NCBI GenBank assembly: GCA_020747015.1
Contig: JAGTJM010000005.1
Coordinates: forward strand, 806,001 to 870,000
DNA: 64,000 nt
Reading direction: 5' to 3'
From: Pyrenochaeta sp. MPI-SDFR-AT-0127
Lineage: Eukaryota > Ascomycota > Dothideomycetes > Pleosporales > Cucurbitariaceae
The notes beneath the pieces are model-generated. The model had not been told where the DNA came from. It ran no database searches and saw only the letters and a list, made by a program, of their open reading frames with translations. Shown piece by piece: positions 33,983 to 46,200 of this stretch. How positions within the stretch are numbered: position 1 is the stretch's first letter; every line of letters begins with the position of its first letter. Both the position numbers and the translations under genes were made by a program.

Positions 33983-36826
33983 ATGGAGGAAACACGCAAC
34001 CGGACGTCGACCACCAGACGCCTTGTTAAGAGAGAGCGGCAGCCCCCGCCCGCCGCGTACCTGAACAGCACCCGCACAAGCACGCTGAAGCGCGCCCCGT
34101 CTGCCTCGTCGTACTTTACGCCAAATCCAGGGCCTGCCAAGTCCGCCGCCGCCGCCGCCGCCGCTGCTGCTGCTTCGCCGTCCACCGACGCCCTCATCCC
34201 AGGCTCTCTACGTCGCTCGCCCTCACTGACGCCCGTCCACGAGCAGCAGCAGCAGCAGCAGCAGCGCAGCACGGCGAATGTAATCCCAACATACCCGTCT
34301 GCTGCTGAGCCCCCACCGTCCTCGCTTGCCTACCTCCCCCCGGCCTCGGTCGGGGCCTCGTTCAACACCATCGTCGAGGAAGCCCTCTCGGCCTCAACCT
34401 CGACCGCCAGCCCAGCCCAGCGTCGCCCCCAGGGCCCCCAGCACTCGCTCACAGCCGACCAGCCCTCGCGCTTCCGCTCCCCCAAGCTGCGCCAGTCGGC
34501 CTCGTTCAACACAATCGCCCGCAAGATGGATACCCCGCCATCGGGCGCAAAAAGCCCGCGCAATCGCTACAGCGACGAGGGCGAGACGGCCAAGAAGAGA
34601 CGCTCCGACGGCGGCAAGAAGAAGGGCACCTTTTCCACCTTCATGAGCAGCATGCTGGGCTCGCCGCGCCGCCCCACCATCTCCACGCCCACCAACCCAA
34701 TGCACGTCACCCACGTCAGCATCGACAACGAGACGGGCGAGTTCACCGTACGTGTCCCTCCTTGCTCCTCCCTGCCCAATGCGCCCGCTTGCTCCTCGCC
34801 TCCTCCTGCCCCTCTCTTCTCGTTTTATTTTTCTCTTCTCCCTCCTCTTCTTCTCCTCGCACAACTCTCGCTCACTGACTGTGCTTAGGGCCTCCCCAGG
34901 GAATGGCAGCGCATGCTGCAGCAAAACGGCATCACCGAGCAGGAGCAGAAGCAGTACCCACAGGCCGCCGTCGATGTCGTCAATTTCTACAAGGACAATG
35001 CTGAGAAAAGCGAAGACGACGCCATCTGGGACAAGATGGGTCCCGCTCATCCTCAAGCCTACGCCTATCAAGCAAATCTCGCTCCAAACTATGGCTCCGT
35101 GCAGCCCCTCCTCAGCCCTCCCCAGAGCCCACGCTTTCCACGAAACGACCTGGACAGCTTTGAAAATCCCCGCGCACCACCTCCAATTCCACGCAGCCTC
35201 ACGTCCCCAGTTCCAAATTCGCCGCAAGTCAATGGATCTCTCGTGCCGAGTCGCCCAGCACCCAGGCCACCAGGTGCTGCTGCTCCAGGCTCCGCCAACA
35301 CTATCCCCTCGCGACCCGCTCCACCAGCACCAAGTCCCATAGTCACACAGCAGCCTATGCCACGTCAAGAAAATGACTTTCCCCAGATTGCTTATGCGCC
35401 TCCGACCGTTACAGACAGCCCTGTTGGAGCATCATCTGCGCCCCGCAGTCGGGCCAACACAACTGGCGGCACACCACCGCGCTTCGATTCACCCGCGAGC
35501 GCAATTGCCATCTCTCCTGCCCAGCAGTATCAGCAGCAACAGCAACAAGCCATGGCGGCTGCTCAACAACCCAAAGCTTCCTTGGGCAGGAGCGTCAGCC
35601 AAAGGGCACCGCAACCCACACATCTGCAGCCGGTCGCCCCCGCACCATCACACCCGTCACCACAACAGCAGTTTGCACAGCAGACAGATCCTCAAAACAT
35701 CCCCTTACCTTCACAACAAGCTCGCGTTGGCCCTGCGCCCCGGCCTCGACAGAGGCCCCGTCAGAGCCAAGGACCCGATATTGTTGCCAAGCTCAACGCT
35801 ATTTGTACAAATGCCGACCCAACACTGAGGTACCGTAATCTCAACAAAATCGGTCAGGGCGCCTCTGGTGGTGTATTTACCGCGTACGAGGTTGGCACCA
35901 ACAAATGCGTGGCCATCAAGCAGATGAATCTTGAGCAGCAGCCGAAGAAGGATCTGATTATCAACGAAATTCTCGTGATGAAAGACAGCAAACATAAGAA
36001 CATTGTCAACTTTATGGACAGTTTTCTTGTCAGAGGAGATCTATGGGTCGTCATGGAGTACATGGAAGGTGGAAGTTTGACAGATGTGGTTACTTTTAAC
36101 ATCATGTCGGAGGGACAAATAGCTGCAGTGTGCCGAGAGGTGAGTTGAGTAGGCTCGTACGATTCAAATCTTAGGCTAACCTCCCAGACCCTTCACGGTC
36201 TGCAACACCTTCATTCAAAAGGCGTAATTCACCGAGATATCAAATCTGACAACATTTTGCTTTCTCTAGAAGGCAACATCAAGCTAAGTAGGTTGGCCAT
36301 AGAGCTTTGGCAGGACTTTTCTAACGCACCGGACAGCCGATTTTGGATTCTGCGCACAAATCAATGAGAATCATAACAAGCGGACGACTATGGTTGGTAC
36401 CCCGTATTGGATGGCCCCTGAGGTCGTTACTCGCAAAGAATACGGCCGAAAGGTGGACATCTGGTCGCTCGGCATCATGGCCATTGAAATGATTGAAGGC
36501 GAGCCGCCATACCTGAATGAGAGCCCTCTGCGTGCTCTTTGGCTGATTGCGACCAACGGGACACCCACGATCAAAGAGGAACACGCTCTTTCGCCTGTTT
36601 TCCGTGATTTCTTGGGGTTTTCGCTCAAGGTTGACCCGGATAAGCGGGCCAGTGCTCACGATCTTCTTGTGGTGAGTTTGGCCTTGCATCTCTCAACATT
36701 CAGTTCCTAACCATATTCTAGCACCCATTCATCCAGACCGCTGAACCACTGAACACACTGGCACCACTGGTGTTGTCAGCAAGGAAAGCGAGAGCTGAAG
36801 AAAGACGCAAGAAGGGCGGTCTGTGA
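33983..36826 (+). CDS. STE20: p21-activated protein kinase, Ste20/Shk1 type
   Basis: Five exons, 33983..34747, 34889..36139, 36188..36287, 36337..36671, 36722..36826, give 851 residues; every join keeps the frame. The N-terminal 230 residues are disordered with Ala and Gln runs. A CRIB/PBD follows, ISTPTNPMHVTHVSID joining GLPREWQRMLQ across the 141-nt first intron. A Pro and Gln-rich linker leads to the kinase domain, about 569-830: IGQGASGGVFTAYE, IHRDIKSDN, DFGFCAQ (split by an intron), the activation loop VGTPYWMAPEV, and the HPFI end. No PH domain is present, which points to Ste20/Shk1 rather than Cla4. PAKs of this type act under Cdc42 in polarity and MAPK signalling. It ends in the usual basic tail. 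Confidence 0.95.
34141..34265 (+). repeat. Coding Ala and Gln triplet runs in STE20
   Basis: A GCC/GCT run near 34143-34175 encodes a poly-Ala stretch, and a CAG run near 34242-34264 encodes a poly-Gln stretch. Both are in the disordered N-terminus, so length changes would be tolerated. Confidence 0.85.
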
Positions 36827-37927
36827 TGATGTTTTCTTTCATCGTTCCTGGATGTATCTGATCACAGGAACTTAGGTCCGGGGCCGACGCAAATTAATGG
36901 CAATCGCTTTTCGCCTAAGAACACTGAGTCGTACGCCGAGTGGTACAACAAGTCGGAGCGATTATAGACTAGTCCATTGTCGCGGGAAGATCTGATCCGT
37001 CCTTCATTCTGGAACTCTACTCCAAAGTACACGTACAGCCTGCGCACTACGGGTCTTAGAGACATGGATCGATCTTCATCGCTTTCTGCCGCATGGCCAC
37101 ATGGCATTGATGAGGATATTACTAGATGGACCATTTCACGTAGCGACGTGACAAGCTCGACGGTTGGCAGCGTCCTCTTGCCGCGAATGAAGATTCACGA
37201 CGAGCACGGTCAAGCGAATTAGCAAGCGTGTTGCATTTCATTCGTCTTTCGCGTTCCTTTCTTGAGCCACACGTTTTCGGCACTGCCAGTAGGGCATTCT
37301 TTGGCATTCCGGCGGAGTGCAGGCTTTCAAGCACCTGCGAGCAACATGCTCATTATCCTGGTGCAACTTGCCCATTGTTCTTGATCAGCTTTTTGACGAC
37401 CTTGAAAGACATTTCTGTGCTCTATACACCATTTCCAATTCCTTAGTGTCTGTATGATCTGGGCTAAGGGTACTGTTTGGGTTTCTGGCGGCATGATCGG
37501 CATATAGAAAAGTCGAGTCTGAGAATACATTATCTTCGCGGATGCACTCAGTACATTAAAGTTTTTGTTGCAGTAACTTGGGACGACTGGTCAGCCTTGC
37601 CGTGAATGTGGCTGAGGCACCCGTTCGGGCGCTCCTAGCCTTCCGCCGCCACCCAGCTTCGTCATCAGCCCCGCTAAGCCATTTAGGTTGGGTAAGCGCA
37701 ACGGGCAGGAGAGCTCCCAGCCTACTTGTATACGACACCAGGTTGACGCAGCCCCGATCCTTAATCCGCGGTACAAGACCTGTTGGCCCCCTCCTCAGAC
37801 TACGTTGAACATCTCCCAACACCCACGGCCCCTTCCCTTGGAGCTTCGCGCTGTGTCCTCTCTCGTTCAACTGGTCAGGCGCGCATCCTGAGCTCCCCCA
37901 CACTGAGCACCGAAGCAGGCAGACACC
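36827..37927. other. Intergenic region
   Basis: A 1.1-kb stretch between two co-directional genes. Short ORFs (for example 36977..37222) have no recognisable content. I see nothing supported. Confidence 0.5.
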
Positions 37928-40053
37928 ATGTTCCGCGCGCAATCGAACATCTTCGACGATGTCGTAGTCAAGGCGACCGACGAGAATCTCACCAGCGAGA
38001 ACTGGGAGTATATACTTGTACGGCCATTCCATACTTGAGTTCCCCAAACGCCCACCGGCGAAGACGAGGTGCCATGTGCGACCTTACCAGCTGCCAGACC
38101 ACGACTTACCTTTGTGAAGACCACCCGAACACCCGGAAATATGCTGACGGTATGCTATAGGATGTCTGCGATAAAGTCGGTTCCTCAGACACGGGCGCTA
38201 AAGATGCAGTCGCTGCCATGATCAAGCGACTAGCGCACCGGAATGCAAATGTACAGCTATACACTCTCGAGCTGGCAAATGCCCTCAGCCAGAACAGTGG
38301 AACCCAAATGCACAAGGAGCTCGCATCACGCAGCTTCACAGATGCGCTGCTCAGGTTGGCCAACGATCGAAACACACACCAGCAGGTCAAGGCAAAGATT
38401 CTTGAGCGCATGGCAGAGTGGACAGACATGTTCGCTCGTGATCCTGATCTAGGCATCATGTCAGGTGCATACATGAAACTGAAGTCGCAAAGTGAGCTTC
38501 TAGATGCCTATAGCGTTACTAAGGCTGACAGACTGTAGACCCCAACCTTCGGGCGCCTTCCAAGCCACAGAAGACACAAATATCCGATACTGACCGCCAG
38601 AAAGAGGAAGAAGAGTTACAGATGGCGCTTGCGATGTCGATAAGAGAATCCAAGGGTGCAGCTCCGACCGCCGCGAAATCCAATACGCCCCAAGAAACCG
38701 GGTCAAGTTCAAATGCCCAACCCGCACAGCCTGCACAACCTCTACCCTCGGGTACGACTGCTGCGACAGTCTCACGTGTACGAGCCCTCTTTGACTTCCA
38801 GCCATCTGAGCCTGGCGAACTGCAATTCCGAAAAGGCGATATTATTGCAGTGCTAGAATCCGTGTACAAGGACTGGTGGAAAGGATCGCTGCGTGGGCAA
38901 ACGGGTATCTTTCCCCTCAACTACGTGGAAAAGCTGCAAGACCCAACGCGCGAGGAGCTGGAGAAGGAAGCGCAGACAGAAGCTGAAGTATTTGCCCAGA
39001 TCAGAAACGTGGAGAAGCTGCTTGCACTGTTGAGTACGAGTTCACAGGTTGGGGGTGGGGATGTGAGGGACAATGAGGAGATCACAGAGCTATATCACTC
39101 AACGCTGGCCATTAGACCAAAGCTGATCGAGCTCATTGGAAAGTATTCACAGAAGAAGGGTGAGTGTGCACCTCTATGCTTGATCGATTAGCGGCTAACG
39201 TATTCCAGATGATTTCACGCAATTGAACGAGAAGTTCATCAAAGCGCGAAGAGACTACGAATCGATGCTGGAGGCTTCCATGTCTCAGCCTCCGCAACCT
39301 TCCTATGGTGGCCGTCCAGCCTACGGTGGTTACAGTGCACCTCCGCCTTCTAATTACGCTGCATATCCGCCTGCGACCTCTACTCCTCAGCAAGACCCAA
39401 ATCGCTTTGGCTATGGTGGAAACGCTCCTCCGCCACAAGGCGCTCCTCCCCAATTCCCTCCTGCAGGATCAAACCCCGCATTCTTCATGGTACCGCCCAA
39501 TGACCAACGACCTCAGCAGCAAACACCGCAGCCAGCACCAGTCTCAGACCCTTACGCACCTCCTCAAGGTAGAGTACCGGTCGGCGGGCGACCGCAAAGC
39601 TACGGACCTCAGGAACTAGCTACAGGCCATTATGATTCTCCTGTTGACAATCGCCAATCATTCATCGCGCCCAGTCAACAGCAAGGAGGCCCTTCTGCCC
39701 CCCAAGGCTACGAACACCCTCCGACCTCGCAGCAGCTTGGCGGATATCCTCCACAGCAGGGCGCCCCTCAACCAGGGCCTCCCCAAGGGCTACAAAACCC
39801 CTACGAACAACTCTCGTCTCCGCCACCTCAGCAAGCTTTACATGATCAGCAGCCTCCTTCCGACCCATACTCGCACCCACCGCCTCAGCAAGGATACGGA
39901 TACCCACCGCAACAACCTGGATATGCGCCGCCTGCACCACCCGGAACGACGACTAGCCCTGCGCCTCCAACACAAAATTACTTGCCATATCGCCCCGGTG
40001 GTCAAGTCCCTAGCGCGCCACCGGTTGGTGGAGACGAAGGGTTTTATCGATAG
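37928..40053 (+). CDS. HSE1: ESCRT-0 subunit Hse1 (VHS, UIM, SH3)
   Basis: Four exons, 37928..38017, 38161..38491, 38539..39159 and 39209..40053, give 628 residues. The VHS domain covers about 1-140 (VVVKATDENLTSENWEYIL joins DVCDKVGS). A UIM follows near 160-178 (EEEELQMALAMSIRES), then an SH3 domain about 220-275 (VRALFDFQPSEPGELQFRKG, WWKGSLRGQTGIFPLNYVE). A helical segment carries the Vps27-binding region, and the C-terminus is a long Pro, Gln, Gly and Tyr-rich tail. Hse1 works with Vps27 on endosomes to sort ubiquitinated cargo. Introns are 143, 47 and 49 nt with clean ends. Vps27 is not in this window. Confidence 0.95.
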
Positions 40054-40681
40054 AATACAGTTCTATAAATTGATGGAGATTGGTTTTCAGTGTACATATA
40101 TAGTGTCATGGTGCAGAGGCTGGGGATAGTCTCATGGTATATTTAGGCCGAGCATGCCACAAAGTTTGCAATTTTGGTGCAGATGATGCATGCTGTCATG
40201 GCCAGAATCGACTAGTTCCAAGAACCTGAAGGATCTACTTTTCGCAAATGAACGTAGCAACATTGTTCAATGCTCGCAGAAGGCGGTATCATCAAGACAC
40301 ATAATTGGCTGTTGCCCTTGAGCGTACAATCGACACGTAGAAGTTTCAGAGTGCATTGTTGCATTCTCCTCCATTTTCTTTTGTCCACATTCAACCCGTC
40401 GTTGTTCCATATATGTATGGTTGATTTCATGCAGCCATACAAAGAAACTACTGTACTGAAGGAGCTTAAGAGGGGGTTTGAGGCCTTTCCAATGGCTGCA
40501 GCTCTGTGGGCCTTGTTCTCTGTACTGGTGCACAAGCGGCGGTTTTACTAAGCTCCTCTCATTATTTTCAATGGTATTAATCATCTTGAATCTGTTCTAG
40601 CGAAGCAATAAGTTCCTTAGTACAATCCTTGGAATTGATTTTTCATCTTTACTAAAGACGAGAACGAAACAAAACTGTAAA
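40054..40681. other. Intergenic region
   Basis: A 93-codon ORF at 40270..40551 (plus) overlaps a 105-codon one on minus. Neither has a recognisable domain. No other feature is seen. Confidence 0.5.
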
Positions 40682-41251
40682 ATGTTTAAGCGAATCGGTA
40701 TTCTACTCGCTCTAGTAACTCTCAGATTGACGTTGGCACACCCTTTCACTTTCCACCACAACCAATCATTGCTCCTCCACCGTGCCTCTGCCCTTGAAGG
40801 CTCGTGCAGCACAATCCACCTTCCCACCGAAGAGCAGTATACTCTCGGCTACGAAACGTTCTGCTCCACCTACCTTGCGCCAGACAAGCAGCATTTGTTG
40901 TCCAAGGACAATGCCCTGGTTGCGACGCTCTACCTCACCGCCTTTGACAATACACCGCTCCGTTGGGTGTACAAGGTCTCCCTATCTGACCACACACTGC
41001 CTTTGGCGAGGTACATTCTCACGCAAGACATGTGCATAGAAGCGTTCCGGGGTGTGCTGGAGACGAATGATGCAGGGGGGTTGGGAAAGGGTTATTGTGT
41101 TGTTGATGGTACAGGGGGCGATAAGCTAGGCGTAGAAGGGATGAGTGGGGAGGGGGTTGTGTTGGTGAAAGGGGGGAAGGTTATTGCTGTGGAGAGTGAC
41201 GGAGGGTTTGGAGAGATGTGGTGGGAGACGAGGGGGAGACTGGATGATTGA
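40682..41251 (+). CDS. Small secreted protein with four cysteines, unknown function
   Basis: A single exon of 189 residues. The N-terminus is a signal peptide (MFKRIGILLALVTLRLTLA, cleavage likely about residue 19-20). The mature part has four cysteines (42, 61, 118, 139), enough for two disulfides. A Leu-rich middle (NALVATLYLTAFDN) precedes a Gly-rich C-terminal third. There is no predicted C-terminal anchor. I recognise no family. The size, secretion signal and even Cys number fit the loose definition of a secreted effector candidate, but that is inference only. The last 60 codons use a G-rich synonymous style unlike the first half. Confidence 0.65.
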   Translation: MFKRIGILLALVTLRLTLAHPFTFHHNQSLLLHRASALEGSCSTIHLPTEEQYTLGYETFCSTYLAPDKQHLLSKDNALVATLYLTAFDNTPLRWVYKVSLSDHTLPLARYILTQDMCIEAFRGVLETNDAGGLGKGYCVVDGTGGDKLGVEGMSGEGVVLVKGGKVIAVESDGGFGEMWWETRGRLDD

Positions 41252-41756
41252 TTCTCCCCGTTAGCTCTTTGTTTTTACATGGAGGGATATGACAAGAGAG
41301 CACAATGCACTTGGTGAAAAAGTGTTAATTACAATTATAGTCTAACAAGCTTTCTTTTGTAACGTACATTGCTTGGTGTTACATATGAAAATAGTGCTTA
41401 CAAAAGATTAAGGGAGGAAGACCTGAGTTAGCTATCTATTTAGAAGAACGTCTTTCTCAAGAACAAACTGCAGTCCAAGGACATCTAGTCAGCCTCGACG
41501 AAGAGATGATCTTGTCTCTAGAATGAGGTAAGGCGAGGTAAACTAACTGAGGCCTAAGACGGGTCAGCTGTCCCTGCTGAGACTACTGAATTAGGCATAG
41601 CTGCAAGAACAGGCAGCTGAAATCAAGTAAGATTTCAGGTAACTATTGGACCCTTTTACCTCATCTATCGCAGAGATAACTAAAAGGCGCCTTGTGCCCA
41701 GACTGTTTTCATAAGAACTTTCCACAACCCCCAAAGCCTCTCCCAGGCTCTCTAGG
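41252..41756. other. Intergenic region
   Basis: About 500 bp, AT-rich, with no supported coding signal. Confidence 0.5.
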
Positions 41757-42494
41757 ATGTCTTCTCAACCTCCGTATGCGATTCTCGCAGTACCTATCGC
41801 TATTCCACGTATCACATGTGCGACACGGGAATCGACGCTCAACTACTATGGCTTGGTCCAGTCTTCGATTGCTTCTGAGGCATCGAAGTTCCTTGCCAGT
41901 GTCACCGACGCAGCTGAGGTAGAGGTGTCCTCTGCTATTGATGCTTTCGTACTTGCTACGCAAGATGACTGCATTGGCGCAGCGGAGGAGAAGAAAGCGT
42001 GTTGGCTCACAATCCGTGTCACGAAGCCGAGCACAGAGTTTGAGGTTCCAAGATGGCACCAAGACGGCCGCATGTTTCCCTACGATGAAGGGCGCGAGGC
42101 GATTGTGAGGAGCAAGTATGCGCTCACATTGCTTGGGCCAACTACTCTCATGCTGCAGCCAGATGCGCATGCTTTCAAGACATGTCAAGAAGGAGAAACA
42201 CGGCACTTTTGGTGGCAAAGGACACAGGGCTCAGAGCCTGCAGAGGAAGACATAGAGCAGGCATACAGCAAGCTGCGTGACTGGCTGGCAGATGAGTTGA
42301 GAGATGCACGTCGCGTTCGAGTTGGGGACGGAGAAGTGGTTCGATTTAGCTGGGGGCGTGATGATAGCCCAGTGCATTCAGAGCCAGACCTGATATCTGA
42401 CAGGGTCTTTGTGACTGTGCTGTACGGCAGCGAGTCTGAAGTGCGAGGCATGTGTGACTGGAGAAGTGCCGAGTATGGCAAATTTGACTGGTGA
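41757..42494 (+). CDS. Uncharacterised protein with an HxD...H...R pattern
   Basis: A single exon of 245 residues, no signal peptide, no introns. The centre reads VPRWHQDGRMF (His101, Asp103), then KYALTLLGPTTLML, and the C-terminus has SPVHSEPDLISDRVFVTVLYG (His207, Arg216). This order and spacing of H, D, H and R resembles the iron and 2-oxoglutarate ligands of cupin-like Fe(II) dioxygenases, but I cannot place it in a named family. It would be cytosolic. The start at 41757 is the first ATG of the frame. Confidence is in the gene being real, not in the function. Confidence 0.6.
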   Translation: MSSQPPYAILAVPIAIPRITCATRESTLNYYGLVQSSIASEASKFLASVTDAAEVEVSSAIDAFVLATQDDCIGAAEEKKACWLTIRVTKPSTEFEVPRWHQDGRMFPYDEGREAIVRSKYALTLLGPTTLMLQPDAHAFKTCQEGETRHFWWQRTQGSEPAEEDIEQAYSKLRDWLADELRDARRVRVGDGEVVRFSWGRDDSPVHSEPDLISDRVFVTVLYGSESEVRGMCDWRSAEYGKFDW

Positions 42495-43203
42495 TGCGTG
42501 TTTGGAGGGCTCTCTGAGAGGTATCAGATGTGTTGCCTATGCAGTTCTCTTTTAGGGCCTGATTCTTGTAGTTGGCCAACTACCACATTCAAGGATACCA
42601 TCTTCCAAGATTCGCAGTGCAGGCTCCGGAGAGGGTGAGTTTGAATTTAGTGGGACGAAATGTGGGCACGCAGCCGGGCCCAGCGTCGGCGACCATTCCG
42701 CTTTGGGGTTGGCGGGGGAAGCAGGGGTCTGCCGTAGTTTCGAGGGCCTTCTGGAGCAGCGGCCACATTGTCCACGAGCTTCCCGTTGTCACCGCACGCA
42801 TCTCTCCGGCTTCTGCAATCGTAGCAGTCGTCTCTGCATTCAATTGTGCCCGCATCCTCCCGCTGAAAGCGTTATGGCTTACTGATCACACCCACACTAC
42901 CACCGAATCCCTGCGCTTCTCGTCCCTGGCTGTGCCCCCAAAGCATCGGCCCATCATAACTCTGGTACGCATCCCCCCAAGCACACCGCCAACGAGTCGA
43001 GTGAAAGCCATATCAACTTCACCAGTGCCTTGCCAGTACTCTGCTCACGCCTTTGCCTTCCCCCCCCTTTAGATCCTTCACCATCGTCCCAAAACGCAAT
43101 CTCCCGTGATCTTCAAAGTGGCTACGCACTTTTAACTCCCTCCACCCACCGTCCACGCGAAACACCCTTTGGTCAACTCGAAACGGTTTACACTTGTCAA
43201 GCA
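42495..43203. other. Intergenic region and leader of the vigilin gene
   Basis: A 166-codon ORF (42572..43072) starts here in another frame. Its composition looks like translated leader sequence and I reject it as a gene. The last 200 bp are C and T-rich, like a promoter and leader. Confidence 0.5.
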
Positions 43204-46200
43204 ATGGCATCCGAAGCAGTGTCCACCTCTGCCCCCGAGGGCCTGACCCCCGCGCAGAAGCTCATGGAGCAGCACGACCACCACGTCACCGTCGAAGACG
43301 TCGTTGATGAAGAGGACATTGCCCATCCTCCGCCCTCGGCCAAGTCCACCTCGGATGGCCCTGCTCCCCTCAGCGAGAAGGCTGCTGGCAAGCAAAAGGC
43401 GCAGGACCCGCCTGCCCCCGCCAAGAAGCCTGCTCTGAACACCTCTTCTGAGGAGGCCTTCCCAGCCCTCGGTCCGGTCAAGCCTCGCGCCCAGGCTTCT
43501 GTTGCGCCTACCTGGGGCAAGAAGCCTGCCGCCGTCACCTCCAACGGCGTCAATGGTAGCGCGGCCAGCAACAACACCTCTCGCTCTTCAACCCCGGCCT
43601 CCGGCTTTGGCACCCCTGCCTCCCTTACCGTCGGTCGCGGTCCCGCTCTCCCCACTGTGAACATCCCCGGCAAACACACCGAGCGCATCTCCTTCTCCCC
43701 TAACCAGCTTACCCCTCGCGCACAGCTCAAGAAGCCTGTGAATGACATTATCCGCGACATCAACAGGCGCTCCAAGGCAAAGCTCGAGTACAAGTCTGGA
43801 CCTGGCGGAACTGTCATCTTCGAGTCTACTGGTCCGGTTGATGCCGTCAGGCAGTCCCTCAAGGAGATTGCCAACGAAGTTGGTTCCAAGGTAGGTTATC
43901 TGCTGTTTTCTTTTTGGAGAAGGATTTATGCTGACACATACTAGCAATCTGTCGATGTCCCCGTTCCCGCCTCCGTCCGCGCCCATATCATCGGTCGTCA
44001 AGGCTCCAAGATCCAAGAGATCAGCAAGCGCACTGGTGCTCGCATTCAGGTCCCCAAGGCTGAAGCGGGCGAGGATGAGGATACCGTTGTCAATGTCCAC
44101 ATTGAAGGCAATGCCTTGACTGCGGAGATGGCTCGTCGCGAGATTGATGCCATTGTCAACGAGCGCACCTCTACTGTTAATCTACGCTTGAAGGACATCC
44201 CGGCCGAGTTCTATCCTTTCCTTGCTGGTCCGCATAACGTCCATACCGACAACCTTGTGCAAGGGAGGGATGTGAGCATCCAAATCCCTCAATACCACAC
44301 TTGGCGATCTCAGGCCCCACCCCAGGGTGCTCGCAACCAGCCAGTCCCTTTCACGCCCCAGACCAACTTTCCTATTCAGGTTTCTGGAGATCGGGTTGCT
44401 GCACAACAGGTTCAGGCTGAGCTTGAACGTCGAGTTCAACAACTCCGCCAGCAGCTGGCTGTTGAGCAGCGATCCATTGAGCGTGGCCGACATCAGTTCA
44501 TCGTTGGCGAGAGGGGCGGCTCTCTGCACGATTTCTTGGAAGAGACTGGCTGCAGCATCGTCTTGCCCCCCAGCTCTGATGATAGCGAGACGGTCTATAT
44601 CGTCGGCCCTCCCAACAAGATTGAGCAAGGTATCAATAAGCTCGAGGATCTTGCTGCCAGTATGACCATGGCCACAGCGGATGCTGCCCGAGAGCACAAA
44701 GGTCCTAATGCTCAATCACATGCGCACAACCTCACTCGTTACCTGCGTCAGCGTCAGGCACTGGCCGAGTTGGAACGTCAGCACGAGGCTAGCATTGTTG
44801 CTCCTACCGATCGTGACGGACCGACTGGATGGGAGATCTACGCGAGAAACGGCAAGAATAGCATGAAGGCTCGTGGCGATGTCATGAGCGTCTTTGCTGG
44901 CCACCCGCCGAGCAGGTTCGCCACCATGGATGTCGATCCCTTCTATCACCCTTTCTTGAGACAACGCAATGCACCAAAGGTTCGACAGGACCATGGTGTA
45001 CATATCGTTTTCCCAGATGAGGCTGAAGATTCGCCGGAACTGATCCTCGTCTTCGAGGGCAGCAGCCCATATGACGAGTATTCGATCCCGCGTGGCGCTC
45101 CCTCACCTGCTGAGGTCAAAGCCTACCAACAGGGTCTCCAGCAAGCCCAAAAATTCATTCAAGCTCTCACAAGCAACCAGCCGCAGATTGAATCTCGTGG
45201 TTTCGAGTCCAACCCCAAGTTCCATCGCAAGATTGAACAGTTTATCAATGATGAGCAACAAGGCCTCGCGCATGATCAAGTCCCTGTTCAAGGCCTGTTT
45301 GGTCAGCGACGCCCGGAGGCTCACAGCCGCTCAAACAACAACTTTGCGATTCGCGGTCCTTCCAACGCTGTAGATGACTTCAACGCGAAGATCCTTGCCT
45401 TCATTGAGCAAGCTGAGAAGGATGAGCTTGAGCGCAATCATATCACAACATTCGAATATCCTCAAAAATACGCGAGTCATCTAGTCGGCAAGGGCGGTGA
45501 GAACATTCAGCGTCTACGCCAAAAGTACGACGTTGACGTGCAGATTAATGACGGTAAAGTGGAGTTGAAGGGCCCCTCCGCCAAGGCCCAGTTGTGCAAG
45601 AAAGATATCCTTGACATGGCCAAGAAGTTGGAGGACGAGGCCACTCATGTATTGAAGGTCAAGCCGCAATACCACCGTGACCTTATTGGTGCCGGAGGCA
45701 AGCAGGTCGAGCGTTTACAGGATCGTTATGGCGTTCGCATCAACTTCCCTAGGAGAGCTCAGCACGACGATGATGCGGCAACTGACGCGGTATCACAGCG
45801 AAATGCTCGAGGCCAGAATCAGGATGAAGTCATCGTTCGAGGTCCTAAGAAGGGTGCTGATGGAGCTCGTGACGAAGTACTTAGCCTGCTCCAGTACATC
45901 ATGGACAATTCGTTCAGTGATACTGTGAATGTTGCTCAGAGCCAGATTCCGCAATTGATCGGTTCTGGTGGCCGCGAGATGGAGAACCTTCGCCTCGAGA
46001 CAGGCTGTCAGATCGATGTACCTGGTGCCCGCGAAGGCGCTGATCCCTCTGGCCGCGCAGAAATCAGGCTTAAGGGTACTAAGAAGGCGGTTGAGGATGC
46101 CAAGAAGATTTTGCAGCAGCGCGCTAAGGTCTTTGATGACACTGTTGTCGAGACACTTGATGTTGATAGGAAACACCACAGGACGCTTATCGGCGGCAGT

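Noticed and set aside
34394..35368. 324-codon ORF on minus
   Set aside because: It lies antisense to STE20 coding sequence in a GC-rich, repeat-rich zone, has low-complexity Gly, Arg and Trp composition, and spans the STE20 first intron.
42572..43072. 166-codon ORF on plus upstream of the vigilin gene
   Set aside because: No domain, unusual composition, and it overlaps the vigilin leader; most likely translated leader sequence.
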